Below the pieces are notes generated by a model. The model saw only the letters and a program-made list of their open reading frames with translations. It had not been told where the DNA came from and did no database searches. A stretch of DNA of 64,000 nucleotides from Bacteroidota bacterium. GTDB taxonomy: Bacteria > Bacteroidota > Bacteroidia > AKYH767-A > OLB10. A program made the translations under genes and the position numbers. This document shows positions 15,753 through 23,176 of the stretch, one piece after another; the stretch's first letter is position 1; each line of letters opens with the position of its first letter. The stretch lies in assembly GCA_016714535.1 (NCBI GenBank), contig JADKDR010000015.1, positions 1 through 64,000 of the forward strand. The letters are read 5' to 3'.

Positions 15753-16604
15753 TTAAATAGCCAATTCGCCAATTAACGTGGCGCTTGTGCAAGACAATAC
15801 CTTTACAAAAGTATAATCGCCCTTTTTTAAATCTCCCTTTGGAAAAACAAGCATTTTATTTTGATCGTTGCGCCCGCACAAGTGTTCATTGCTACGTTTG
15901 CTGGTGCCTTCTACCAACACCTTATATACTTTTCCTATGTCATGCTGATTGCTTTGCAACGATAATTTGCTTTGCAAATCAATAATTTCGGTAAGCCTGC
16001 GTGTTTTTACTTCTTCGGCAATGTCATCTGGATACTTGCGCGCTGCAAGTGTTCCGGGGCGCTCGCTATATTTAAACATGTATGCATAATCGAACTTCGA
16101 AAATTGCATAATCGACAAGGTATCCTCATGTTCATCTTCGGTCTCGCTGCAAAATCCGGATATCACATCGGTACTGATGCCACAGTCAGGAACGATGGCA
16201 CGAATGGCGTTAACCCTATCCATATACCATTGGCGCGTATAGGTGCGGTTCATTTTTTCGAGAATGCGCGTATTGCCTGACTGAACGGGCAAGTGTATGT
16301 AATTGCAGATATTTTCACAACGTGCCATGGTAGTTAAAACCTCATCGGTAATATCCTTGGGGTGCGATGTACTAAAGCGTACCCGTAACAAAGGATTCAC
16401 TTGTGCTACTCGCTCAAGCAGCTGTGCAAAATTGCACACCTGACCTGTAGCTTCATCAGCAAATTTATAACTATCAACATTTTGACCAAGCAGCGTTACT
16501 TCGCGAAAACCATTATCAAATAATTGTTGCGCCTCGCTTACAATCTCTGATAGTCGCGGCTGCGTTCGCGGCCGCGGGTAAATGGCACTACACAAAAGGA
16601 GCAC
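15753..16604 (-). CDS. miaB: MiaB, C-terminal part (frameshifted)
   Basis: Carries the rest of the radical SAM barrel from EIVSEAQQLFDNGFREVTLL (about 16545) through GQNVDSY, RVRFSTSHPKD, HLPVQSGNTRIL and STDVISGFCSET, and the C-terminal TRAM domain ending TLIGELAI. The first 18 or so residues (MLLLCSAIYPRPRTQPRL) are the wrong frame. Joined to 16538-17155 it makes a normal MiaB of about 465 residues. Confidence 0.93.
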   Translation of the reverse strand: MLLLCSAIYPRPRTQPRLSEIVSEAQQLFDNGFREVTLLGQNVDSYKFADEATGQVCNFAQLLERVAQVNPLLRVRFSTSHPKDITDEVLTTMARCENICNYIHLPVQSGNTRILEKMNRTYTRQWYMDRVNAIRAIVPDCGISTDVISGFCSETEDEHEDTLSIMQFSKFDYAYMFKYSERPGTLAARKYPDDIAEEVKTRRLTEIIDLQSKLSLQSNQHDIGKVYKVLVEGTSKRSNEHLCGRNDQNKMLVFPKGDLKKGDYTFVKVLSCTSATLIGELAI

Positions 16605-17155
16605 ATATTATCGCAACCACGCATAATGCTGATAAAGGCACTTACTCCGTTTGAGCCTAAACGCACCGGACTTATATCGGCATAAGTTTCTTCGCGCGAC
16701 AACAATACATTTACGGCTTTATGGCCTTCGTCAACCTGATTAATAAGGTTTGGCAAATCGCGATAAGCATCGGGGCCAACTACCATATCAACCAGTTGTT
16801 CTTCTTCTAATAATTTACTCTTTAACCGCTCAGCCATGCATCCCAACACCCCTACCATCATTCCGGGATTTGACTTTTTGTTGGCCTTTAGTTCGCTCAA
16901 ACGCTTCCATACACGCTGCTCGGCATTGTCGCGAATGGCGCAGGTATTTAAAAAAACTACATCGGCCTGATTAATATCGGCCGTAGAGGTAAACCCCTGT
17001 TTGCTCATGATTGATGCTACAATTTCGCTATCACTAAAGTTCATTTGACAGCCATAGCTTTCAATATATACCTTTCTCTTTAGGTTATCAACTCCCATCT
17101 CGGGCATGGTAAGCACTTCCCCTTGTCTGCTTTCGTCTATATACTTCTCCTGCAT
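16538..17155 (-). CDS. miaB: MiaB, N-terminal part (frameshifted)
   Basis: tRNA-2-methylthio-N6-dimethylallyladenosine synthase, which adds the methylthio group to i6A37 of tRNAs using two 4Fe-4S clusters. From the ATG at 17155 (MQEKYIDESRQG...) it shows the three UPF0004 cysteines (YGCQMN, NTCAIRDNAE, GCMAERL) and the radical SAM motif RGCDNMCSFC followed by VVPFTRGRERSR. The frame breaks just after RSRD; one base missing near 16560 restores SEIVSEAQQ in the other half. The longer frame to 17254 is not needed: a TATCTTTG -7 box lies at 17178-17185 inside it. GNAT follows in the same unit. Confidence 0.93.
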   Translation of the reverse strand: MQEKYIDESRQGEVLTMPEMGVDNLKRKVYIESYGCQMNFSDSEIVASIMSKQGFTSTADINQADVVFLNTCAIRDNAEQRVWKRLSELKANKKSNPGMMVGVLGCMAERLKSKLLEEEQLVDMVVGPDAYRDLPNLINQVDEGHKAVNVLLSREETYADISPVRLGSNGVSAFISIMRGCDNMCSFCVVPFTRGRERSRDYQRL

Positions 17156-17177
17156 TTTATTGTGTAAATAATCACTG

Positions 17178-17185
17178 CAAAGATA
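17178..17185 (-). promoter_or_regulatory. Bacteroidota -7 box for miaB
   Basis: Plus-strand CAAAGATA, read on the minus strand as TATCTTTG, matches TANNTTTG and is 23 bp before the miaB start. It supports the start at 17155. Confidence 0.5.
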
Positions 17186-17280
17186 GGCTTTTGCACCAAC
17201 TTTCGAATTTCTATGTTGACAATTACGATTCAATTGCGGGCAGATTATGAGCAATGAAGTTTCTAATTACAAATCATGAT

Positions 17281-17288
17281 TACATTTG
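17281..17288 (+). promoter_or_regulatory. Bacteroidota -7 box for the NtrC-like gene
   Basis: TACATTTG matches TANNTTTG exactly, 43 bp before the start. The -33 region 19 bp upstream is only T-rich. Confidence 0.5.
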
Positions 17289-17330
17289 CGCCCTTAAGCA
17301 AAAATAAAAACAGAAAATTACTGACTACCA

Positions 17331-18494
17331 ATGGCAAAGATTTTAGTTATAGATGATGAAAAAAGTATCCGCAATTCACTACGCGAAATTCTGGAATACG
17401 AAGGACATACCATAGACGAGGCTCCTGATGGGCTTGAAGGATTGAAAATTCTTGAAAAAACGGAATATGATGTGGTATTGTGCGATATTAAAATGCCAAA
17501 AATGGATGGTCTCGAACTGCTTGAAAAACTTGCCGAAAAAAATATTGGGGCGCAAGTGGTCATGATATCAGGACATGGCAACATTGATACTGCCGTTGAA
17601 GCTATAAAGAAGGGTGCATATGATTATGTTTCGAAACCATTGGACCTTAACAGACTACTCATTACCTTGCGTAATGCCTTGGATAAATCAACACTCATAA
17701 CCGAAACCAAGACATTAAAGCGCAAGTTAGGCAAGAGTACCACCATGATTGGAGAGAGTACTGCTATCTTAAAAATAAAAGACATTATTGAGAAAGTAGC
17801 CCCCACCGATGCGCGTGTACTCATTACCGGTGGTAATGGCACGGGCAAGGAACTTGTTGCACGCAGTATTCACGAAAAAAGTCAACGTACTGCTGCACCC
17901 TTAGTTGAAGTTAACTGTGCCGCTATACCTTCTGAATTGATAGAGAGCGAATTGTTTGGACATGAGAAAGGCTCCTTTACAAGCGCTGTAAAACAGCGCA
18001 TTGGCAAGTTTGAACAAGCCAACAATGGCACCCTATTTCTGGACGAAATAGGAGATATGAGTATGAGTGCACAGGCAAAAGTTTTGCGCGCACTTCAGGA
18101 AGGAAAGATTACCCGTGTAGGTGGCGAAAAAGAAATTTCGGTAAATGTGCGTGTAATAGCCGCCACCAATAAAGATTTGAAAAGGGAAATTGAACAGAAT
18201 AACTTTCGCGAAGATCTTTATCACCGCCTCAGTGTGATATTGATAAAAGTACCCACGCTTTCGGAACGAAAGGAAGATATCGGATTGTTGGTTGATCACT
18301 TTTTAAAAGACATTAGCAGCGACTCATCCATGCCGCAACGCAAGTTTAGTCCCGGAGCCATTAAAGAATTACAACAAATGCCCTGGACAGGCAATATACG
18401 CGAGTTACGTAATGTGGTTGAACGACTATTGATACTAGGTGATAAAATCATTACCGAAAAAGATGTGCAATTATTTGCAACCTTTACCAATTGA
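17331..18494 (+). CDS. NtrC-like sigma-54 response regulator without HTH
   Basis: A 387-residue response regulator. Receiver domain 1-120: acidic pair D8-D9, phospho-acceptor D52 (CDIKMPKMDG), S80, K102 (SKP). AAA+ sigma-54 interaction domain about 140-370: Walker A GGNGTGKE (167-174), GTLFLDEIGDM Walker B, VRVIAATNKDL sensor I. The sigma-54-contacting loop reads GSFTSA (214-219) instead of GAFTGA. The protein ends ITEKDVQLFATFTN with no Fis-type helix-turn-helix; the following DNA holds no lost tail and the next gene ends 6 bp later on the other strand. It may bind DNA through a partner, activate from solution, or act otherwise. No sensor kinase is adjacent. Confidence 0.9.
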   Translation: MAKILVIDDEKSIRNSLREILEYEGHTIDEAPDGLEGLKILEKTEYDVVLCDIKMPKMDGLELLEKLAEKNIGAQVVMISGHGNIDTAVEAIKKGAYDYVSKPLDLNRLLITLRNALDKSTLITETKTLKRKLGKSTTMIGESTAILKIKDIIEKVAPTDARVLITGGNGTGKELVARSIHEKSQRTAAPLVEVNCAAIPSELIESELFGHEKGSFTSAVKQRIGKFEQANNGTLFLDEIGDMSMSAQAKVLRALQEGKITRVGGEKEISVNVRVIAATNKDLKREIEQNNFREDLYHRLSVILIKVPTLSERKEDIGLLVDHFLKDISSDSSMPQRKFSPGAIKELQQMPWTGNIRELRNVVERLLILGDKIITEKDVQLFATFTN

Positions 18495-18499
18495 TATAA

Positions 18500-19903
18500 C
18501 TAAGCCAGTTTCTTAAGCATATACCATTGCATACCTGCCCTTGAGGCTAGCGATTTGAGTTTATATTTCATTAATTTCAGATTACTCCTACCCTTCAATT
18601 TGTCTTTGTATAGTTGCACTTCGTTATACATTAAACGAATAGCATGCTTGTAAAAACCCTTTGGATACATGCGCTTAAAATCAATGTCACGGTCGCTTTG
18701 ATTTTCCCAATCAAAGGTTGTAGTAAAATCAGATTGCACTTCATTATATAATTCGGTGCCGCGAATGGGATAGGCTACTGTTAACGTGTAATAGTCAGGG
18801 TTTGCAACCTTTAAGTGGTTTATGGTTTCATAAATATCATCAATAGTTTCGCCCGGATAACCTAACATAATAAATGTGCCGGTTTGTAATCCTTGTTTGT
18901 TTGCCTCTTGTATCATAGTGCGCACCTGCCCTACCTGCACCCTTCGGTCCATATTATCAATAATATTTTGTGAGCCACTCTCTGCCCCTATCCAAACGCG
19001 AAAGCAACCACTGCCCTTTAACAAGGCCAGCATATTTTCACTTAATCGGTCAGCACGTGTTATACATTCGTAGTTGATTTTTATTTGATTGCTTACAATC
19101 AAATCATGAAACTCCTGCAACCATTTAGGGCTGATGGTAAACACATCATCTACAAACCAAATAGCATCAAAAACATATTGCTTTTGTAAAAACTGCAACT
19201 CATCAATTACATGTTGAGGACTACGTCTTCTGTAACTCTGACCGTATACAGCCCTGCTGCACCACTTGCAGGTATAAGGACAACCGCGCATGGTGTTTAT
19301 AGAAATCGAATTTTCGCCATGCCTGTTTTTCCAGGCATCAAGATATAATTGAATATCAATTTTATCTCGTGCAGGATGCGGCAGTACATCCAGGCTTTTA
19401 AACTTTTCGCGCTCGGGCGTATTTTTAATTTCTCCGGCATTGCTATAGGCAATGCCTGTAATATTTCCCAAACTACTTTCCCCCTGTATAAAGTGATTGC
19501 AAAGCTCAAGCATGGTTTGTTCACCCTCGCCAATCACAATTACATCTGCACCTACCTTTAGCAACTCAGCAGCATGATAGCGAACTTCGGGTCCTCCTAA
19601 TATGATCTTAGGTTGATGCGCTATTGGTTTACTGCGTAAATACTTAATTATTTTAATCACATTAACGCGAGTCATCAGATTGGTATATATACCAATTACC
19701 GGAGGAGCATTTTCATCTATATAACTTTTGAGTTTTTCGAAAGTCGAAAAGGTGCTGTCATACACATCACAATCTGTTCCATTCTTGCGCAACCAGGCGG
19801 CTATGTAAAGTATTCCGAGTGGTGCGTATGGTTTCATTATGCTCTGCTCCCTTTCATCCGAAGACAAAAAATAAGCATGGGTTAAGAGCGGTTTGTTATT
19901 CAT
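18500..19903 (-). CDS. B12-binding-domain radical SAM protein
   Basis: A 467-residue class B-type radical SAM protein. Residues of about 1-150 are a cobalamin-binding-like Rossmann domain (YAPLGILYIAAWLRKNG, then GGPEVRYHAAELLKVGAD and VIGEGEQTMLEL). The radical SAM core follows with the cluster motif CPYTCKWCSR (about 207-216) and GYPGETIDDIYETI. The substrate is unknown: relatives include methyltransferases and cyclases of secondary metabolism, hopanoid and lipid modification enzymes. It is monocistronic, facing the NtrC-like gene tail to tail, with a 22-bp near-perfect palindrome 54 bp upstream of its start that could be an operator. Confidence 0.87.
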   Translation of the reverse strand: MNNKPLLTHAYFLSSDEREQSIMKPYAPLGILYIAAWLRKNGTDCDVYDSTFSTFEKLKSYIDENAPPVIGIYTNLMTRVNVIKIIKYLRSKPIAHQPKIILGGPEVRYHAAELLKVGADVIVIGEGEQTMLELCNHFIQGESSLGNITGIAYSNAGEIKNTPEREKFKSLDVLPHPARDKIDIQLYLDAWKNRHGENSISINTMRGCPYTCKWCSRAVYGQSYRRRSPQHVIDELQFLQKQYVFDAIWFVDDVFTISPKWLQEFHDLIVSNQIKINYECITRADRLSENMLALLKGSGCFRVWIGAESGSQNIIDNMDRRVQVGQVRTMIQEANKQGLQTGTFIMLGYPGETIDDIYETINHLKVANPDYYTLTVAYPIRGTELYNEVQSDFTTTFDWENQSDRDIDFKRMYPKGFYKHAIRLMYNEVQLYKDKLKGRSNLKLMKYKLKSLASRAGMQWYMLKKLA

Positions 19904-20232
19904 AAATGAGTAAAGCCTTGTGGCATTTATTTAATATGGAACAAGGTTAAGCATTTTTCTATTTCTAAAGAAATAGAATTGACACACGCATGAAATAAAA
20001 GCAACGCTGATTATATCTTTTCTGCTTGTTTTCTAAATTCTTGAACAAAAGCAAAACCGAACAAACTTGTTTAAAACAAAAGGTATATACTCACCGTTGC
20101 AAAATGCAATTGGCTTCTGTCTCCTTCAAATAAAAGAATCTGCTATTTAAGAAAGCAACAGATTTTCTGCTTGTAATAAAAGAATTGTTGGCAATGCAAC
20201 CTCCCGTATTGCTTAGCAGTGTTAAAGTGGTA
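19904..20232. other. Noncoding gap with a 22-bp palindrome
   Basis: The 329-bp gap between the radical SAM start and rimM holds no gene that I can support. At 19957-19966 and 19969-19978 the sequence TTCTATTTCT is repeated inverted with a 2-base centre, a likely dimer-binding site for the radical SAM gene. The rest is AT-rich. Confidence 0.55.
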
Positions 20233-20760
20233 TTATCCGTTTTCGTATAATGCAACAAAGCCTTCGGGCAAGTTGAAGGTCATGGTTTTGTTTTCGCGAT
20301 CTATACCAGCTATAAAATCAGCATGTAATGGAACCATAATTTCGGGACCCTTATTAATTACTTCGGCTACCCCATACATAGGCAACTCATGCACCTTTAT
20401 AATTTTTCCAATAAAACCGGTTGTACTATCAATGGCATCAAACCCAATAATTTCATGAAAATAAAATTCCGTACCGGTCAGTTTGGGCAACCATTTTAAA
20501 TCAAGATACACATCTGCCTGATGGTACATGCTGGCTTCTTCGGGTGTGCTTATTTCTTTTAACTTAGCAATGGCTGCATCGCCTTGAATTTTAATTTTTT
20601 CAACAGTAAAGGGAATAAGCTTTTCGAAAAGCCCCAATACAAGCTGGTCAACCTTAATGTACGCATTTGGATGATCGCAATCGAGTTCAATGGCAATTTC
20701 GCCCTTCGTACCAGTGCGTCTGGTAACTTTTCCAATATAGAAGTAATCTTCCTTTTTCAT
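20233..20760 (-). CDS. rimM: Ribosome maturation factor RimM
   Basis: About 175 residues. RimM assists 30S head assembly by binding uS19. The N-terminal barrel begins DYFYIGKVTRRTGTKGEIAI (Bacteroidota form of the G.i...hG..Gevkv motif) and the PRC-barrel second half contains FYFHEIIGFDAID and GVAEVINKGPEIMVPLHADF. ATG codons at 20763 and 20760 are adjacent; either is possible. It follows rpsP by 61 bp, and a terminator-like hairpin lies in that gap, so rimM is probably expressed by read-through from rpsP, a pairing conserved in many bacteria. Confidence 0.95.
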   Translation of the reverse strand: MKKEDYFYIGKVTRRTGTKGEIAIELDCDHPNAYIKVDQLVLGLFEKLIPFTVEKIKIQGDAAIAKLKEISTPEEASMYHQADVYLDLKWLPKLTGTEFYFHEIIGFDAIDSTTGFIGKIIKVHELPMYGVAEVINKGPEIMVPLHADFIAGIDRENKTMTFNLPEGFVALYENG

Positions 20761-20766
20761 CAAAAT

Positions 20767-20798
20767 AAAAAACCTGCAAGTTTTTACAAATGCAGGTT
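20767..20798 (-). terminator. Hairpin with U-run between rpsP and rimM
   Basis: AACCTGCA pairs with TGCAGGTT across a 12-base loop; on the minus strand the stem is followed directly by TTTTTATTTTG. This looks like an intrinsic terminator or attenuator that reduces rimM expression relative to rpsP. Confidence 0.7.
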
Positions 20799-20823
20799 GT
20801 TGGTTTCTTTACTAAAAAATCGA

Positions 20824-21354
20824 TTAAGCGTTTTCTTCTGCAGCAGGTGTTTCCTGAGCAGGTGCTTCGCTTTCGCTGGCACCACCTGTCATCTTAGCTA
20901 AAGCAGCTTCGGCAATTTTCTTTGCACGAGCATCTTTTACCTGAGACTCAGCAGCCATGCGGTCTTTCATTTCAGCTTTGCGCTTGTCGGCAACGCTTAC
21001 TTTTTTGTTGTCAATCTTAGTGTTCTTATCACTAAGCCATTTTTCGAATTTGGCATCAGCCATTTCCTGGGTAAGGGCACCCTTTTTTACTCCTTCGTGC
21101 AGGTGTCTTTTGTACAATACACCTTTGTAACTCAGGATGGCACGCATGGTATCAGTTGGCTGAGCACCATTTTGTAACCAGGTTAGGGCTTTGTCCGCGT
21201 CAAGCTCTACAGTAGCGGGATTTGTGTTAGGATTATAAACTCCCAACTTCTCGATATACTTACCGTCCCTCGGAGCACGCGCATCAGCCACCACTATATG
21301 GTAAAAGGCATAGCCTTTCTTACCATATCTTTGCAATCTTAATTTTGCCGGCAT
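20824..21354 (-). CDS. rpsP: Ribosomal protein bS16 with long C-terminal extension
   Basis: A 176-residue bS16. The first 80 or so residues are the canonical domain (AKLRLQRYGKKGYAFYHIVVAD, ARAPRDGKYIEKLGVYNP). The remainder is a Lys/Ala/Glu-rich extension ending TPAAEENA, typical of Bacteroidota bS16 and about twice the length of the E. coli protein. It functions in 30S assembly. First gene of the rpsP-rimM unit; a TACTTTCG-like box lies at 21424-21431 on the minus strand. Confidence 0.96.
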   Translation of the reverse strand: MPAKLRLQRYGKKGYAFYHIVVADARAPRDGKYIEKLGVYNPNTNPATVELDADKALTWLQNGAQPTDTMRAILSYKGVLYKRHLHEGVKKGALTQEMADAKFEKWLSDKNTKIDNKKVSVADKRKAEMKDRMAAESQVKDARAKKIAEAALAKMTGGASESEAPAQETPAAEENA

Positions 21355-21668
21355 TTTTTAATTTTTTTTTAGTTTTTATATAATTTAATTTTCTAACCCC
21401 AATTTCTCCGAAAATTGGGAGCGCGAAAGTAATAAAATAGTTTAAAAAAACACTATTATTGGAAAAAACTAAAGAGTTTAAGGTTTGAAGAGTTCAAAGG
21501 TTTAAGGGTTGAAAGGTTCAGAAAAGCACAACCCTATGCTAAACCCACGCCATAAACTGCCCTAATTGCTCAAAAAGCCTTTATGGAAGCTTGTAAAAAT
21601 ATTTACTTCACATTTGGTATTGTATAATAAATGGTTACTTTTGCACTCCGAAAATCTAAAAATAAACA
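21355..21668. repeat. rpsP/rpsU intergenic region with low-complexity repeat
   Basis: The divergent region between rpsP and rpsU contains an imperfect tandem array at about 21474-21520 built from variants of GGTTTAAGGGTTGAAA and AGAGTTCAAAGG. Such AAGGTT/GAGTTT strings are frequent between Bacteroidota genes. The right part carries the rpsU promoter. Confidence 0.6.
21614..21643 (+). promoter_or_regulatory. Full Bacteroidota promoter of rpsU
   Basis: TTG at 21614-21616, a 19-bp spacer, and TACTTTTG at 21636-21643 match the Bacteroidota -33/-7 consensus (TTG-N19-TANNTTTG) exactly. The start codon is 26 bp further on. It is the best promoter in the window. Confidence 0.8.
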
Positions 21669-21860
21669 ATGTTAGTTGTACAAATTAAAGAAAACGAGTC
21701 GCTAGATAAGGCTTTGAAAAAATTCAAAAAGAAGTTTGAAAAAACTGCTGTGGTAAAGCAATTACGCTCACGCGCAGCATTTGAAAAGCCATCTGTATCG
21801 CGCAGGAATACAGTAAAGCGCGCGATACATAAGGGCAAACTCGTTGCTGAAATCCTATAA
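21669..21860 (+). CDS. rpsU: Ribosomal protein bS21
   Basis: A 63-residue basic bS21 (MLVVQIKENESLDKALKKF, then RSRAAFEKPSVSRRNTVKRA). In Bacteroidota bS21 helps hold the anti-Shine-Dalgarno tail of 16S rRNA away from mRNA. The 20 bases before the start (AAAATCTAAAAATAAACA) have no Shine-Dalgarno-like purine block, only an A-rich leader. It has its own promoter and terminator and is monocistronic. Confidence 0.95.
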   Translation: MLVVQIKENESLDKALKKFKKKFEKTAVVKQLRSRAAFEKPSVSRRNTVKRAIHKGKLVAEIL

Positions 21861-21886
21861 GCAAATCATCTGATTTACGATATACC

Positions 21887-21916
21887 AAGCACTCATACAT
21901 TGAGTGCTTTTTTATT
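21887..21916 (+). terminator. Terminator of rpsU
   Basis: AAGCACTCA pairs with TGAGTGCTT across a 5-base loop and is followed by TTTTATTTT. It lies 27 bp after the rpsU stop. Confidence 0.85.
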
Positions 21917-21969
21917 TTACACGCTTTTGATATGGAAAAATTAACCTCCATCTCTCTTTAAAATTATAA

Positions 21970-21977
21970 TAAATTTG
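21970..21977 (+). promoter_or_regulatory. Bacteroidota -7 box for the PstS-like gene
   Basis: TAAATTTG matches TANNTTTG and lies 19 bp before the ATG at 21996, which favours that start over the one at 21975 inside the box region. Confidence 0.5.
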
Positions 21978-21995
21978 CAAGCAAAGCACCAACGT

Positions 21996-22931
21996 ATGAA
22001 ACATGTTAAAATAATTCTGACGAGCGTAACATACCTCTTGATTTGCGCTTGCGACTATGGAACTCAAAAGAAATACGATGATACCCCTACCTCGGGCACT
22101 ATCAATATTTCGGTAGATGCCACTTTTGCCAATATTATGCGTGTAGAACTAGATACCTTTCATGCCCTTTACAAACATGCCCGCGTAAATGCGCGCTATT
22201 GTACCGAAAGCGAAGCCTTCAAAGACTTGATAAATGATACCGCAAGGGTCATAGTAGCCTCGCGAAAGCTAAATGATCAGGAATTGCAATACTTTAAACA
22301 GCGCAATCTAACACCAAGGGAGGTGCATATAGCGATAGATGCCATTGCGTTTATTGTGCATCCGGATAACGAAGACAGCGTGCTTGGTAATTCGCAAATC
22401 AAGAAAATGCTGTCGGGAGAAATTACTGATTGGAAGCAGGTAAGCGAAAAAAATACATCAGGGCAAGTGGTGATGGTGTTTGACAATGTAAATTCGAGCA
22501 CTGCCCTATATGCTCGCGATAGCATTAATAAAGGGGCGCCAATAAAAGGAAATGTATTTGCACGCAATACCTTTGAGGATGTTATTAATTATGTAAGCGA
22601 AAATAAAAATGCCATAGGCGTGGTAGGAGTAAGCTATATAAGTGACCCTGATGATCCCACACAACTTAGTTTTATTACCAAAACCAGGGTGATAGCTATT
22701 AAAAACGAAAAAGATGCTACACGCTACAAGCCTTATCAGGCATATGTGGCACAGGGTTTATACCCCTACACCCGCAATGTGTATATGATAAGCCGTGAAG
22801 CACGCAGCGGACTAGGCACCGGAGTGAGCGGTTTTGTTTCTTCCTACAATGGGCAGCTCATAATTAAGAAAATGGGCATTATGCCGGCCACTCAGTTTGC
22901 ACGTGTTGGCGGCTTTAGAAATAACAATTAG
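21996..22931 (+). CDS. PstS-like phosphate-binding lipoprotein
   Basis: About 311 residues from the ATG at 21996. The signal MKHVKIILTSVTYLLICAC ends in a lipobox (Cys19). The mature protein has the PBP-like fold of phosphate-binding PstS: SGTINISVDATFANIM, IAIDAIAFIVHPDN (the usual hinge segment), LSGEITDWKQV and AIGVVGVSYISD. It is predicted to sit on the outer face of the inner membrane or in the periplasm and bind phosphate or a related oxyanion. No pstCAB genes are adjacent, so it may be an orphan sensor or scavenger. Monocistronic. Confidence 0.83.
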   Translation: MKHVKIILTSVTYLLICACDYGTQKKYDDTPTSGTINISVDATFANIMRVELDTFHALYKHARVNARYCTESEAFKDLINDTARVIVASRKLNDQELQYFKQRNLTPREVHIAIDAIAFIVHPDNEDSVLGNSQIKKMLSGEITDWKQVSEKNTSGQVVMVFDNVNSSTALYARDSINKGAPIKGNVFARNTFEDVINYVSENKNAIGVVGVSYISDPDDPTQLSFITKTRVIAIKNEKDATRYKPYQAYVAQGLYPYTRNVYMISREARSGLGTGVSGFVSSYNGQLIIKKMGIMPATQFARVGGFRNNN

Positions 22932-23151
22932 CTTTAAAATGTAGTGTTTTTTTAGCCTTAACAGGGAATGCTTTAAACAATAATAATAATTATTTGGTCC
23001 ATAATTGGCAAACAACTCGCTTCAAGCTAGCAAGTGTATAATATTGCAACACTTTTATATTCTGCTTTAAATAATAGCAACTCAGCAGGTAACATTGTAC
23101 AAGTTGTTAATTAAATTTTCGGATTGAAAAAAGCTTTTGAACAAAACTAAC

Positions 23152-23159
23152 TAATTTTG
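23152..23159 (+). promoter_or_regulatory. Bacteroidota -7 box for the sugar transferase gene
   Basis: TAATTTTG matches TANNTTTG, 18 bp before the start at 23177. No convincing -33 element. Confidence 0.45.
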
Positions 23160-23176
23160 AAGCGACTTACTATTCT

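Noticed and set aside
21474..21520. CRISPR or transposon end in the rpsP/rpsU gap
   Set aside because: The units are short, irregular and contiguous; the AAGGTT-type string is a common low-complexity motif in this phylum.
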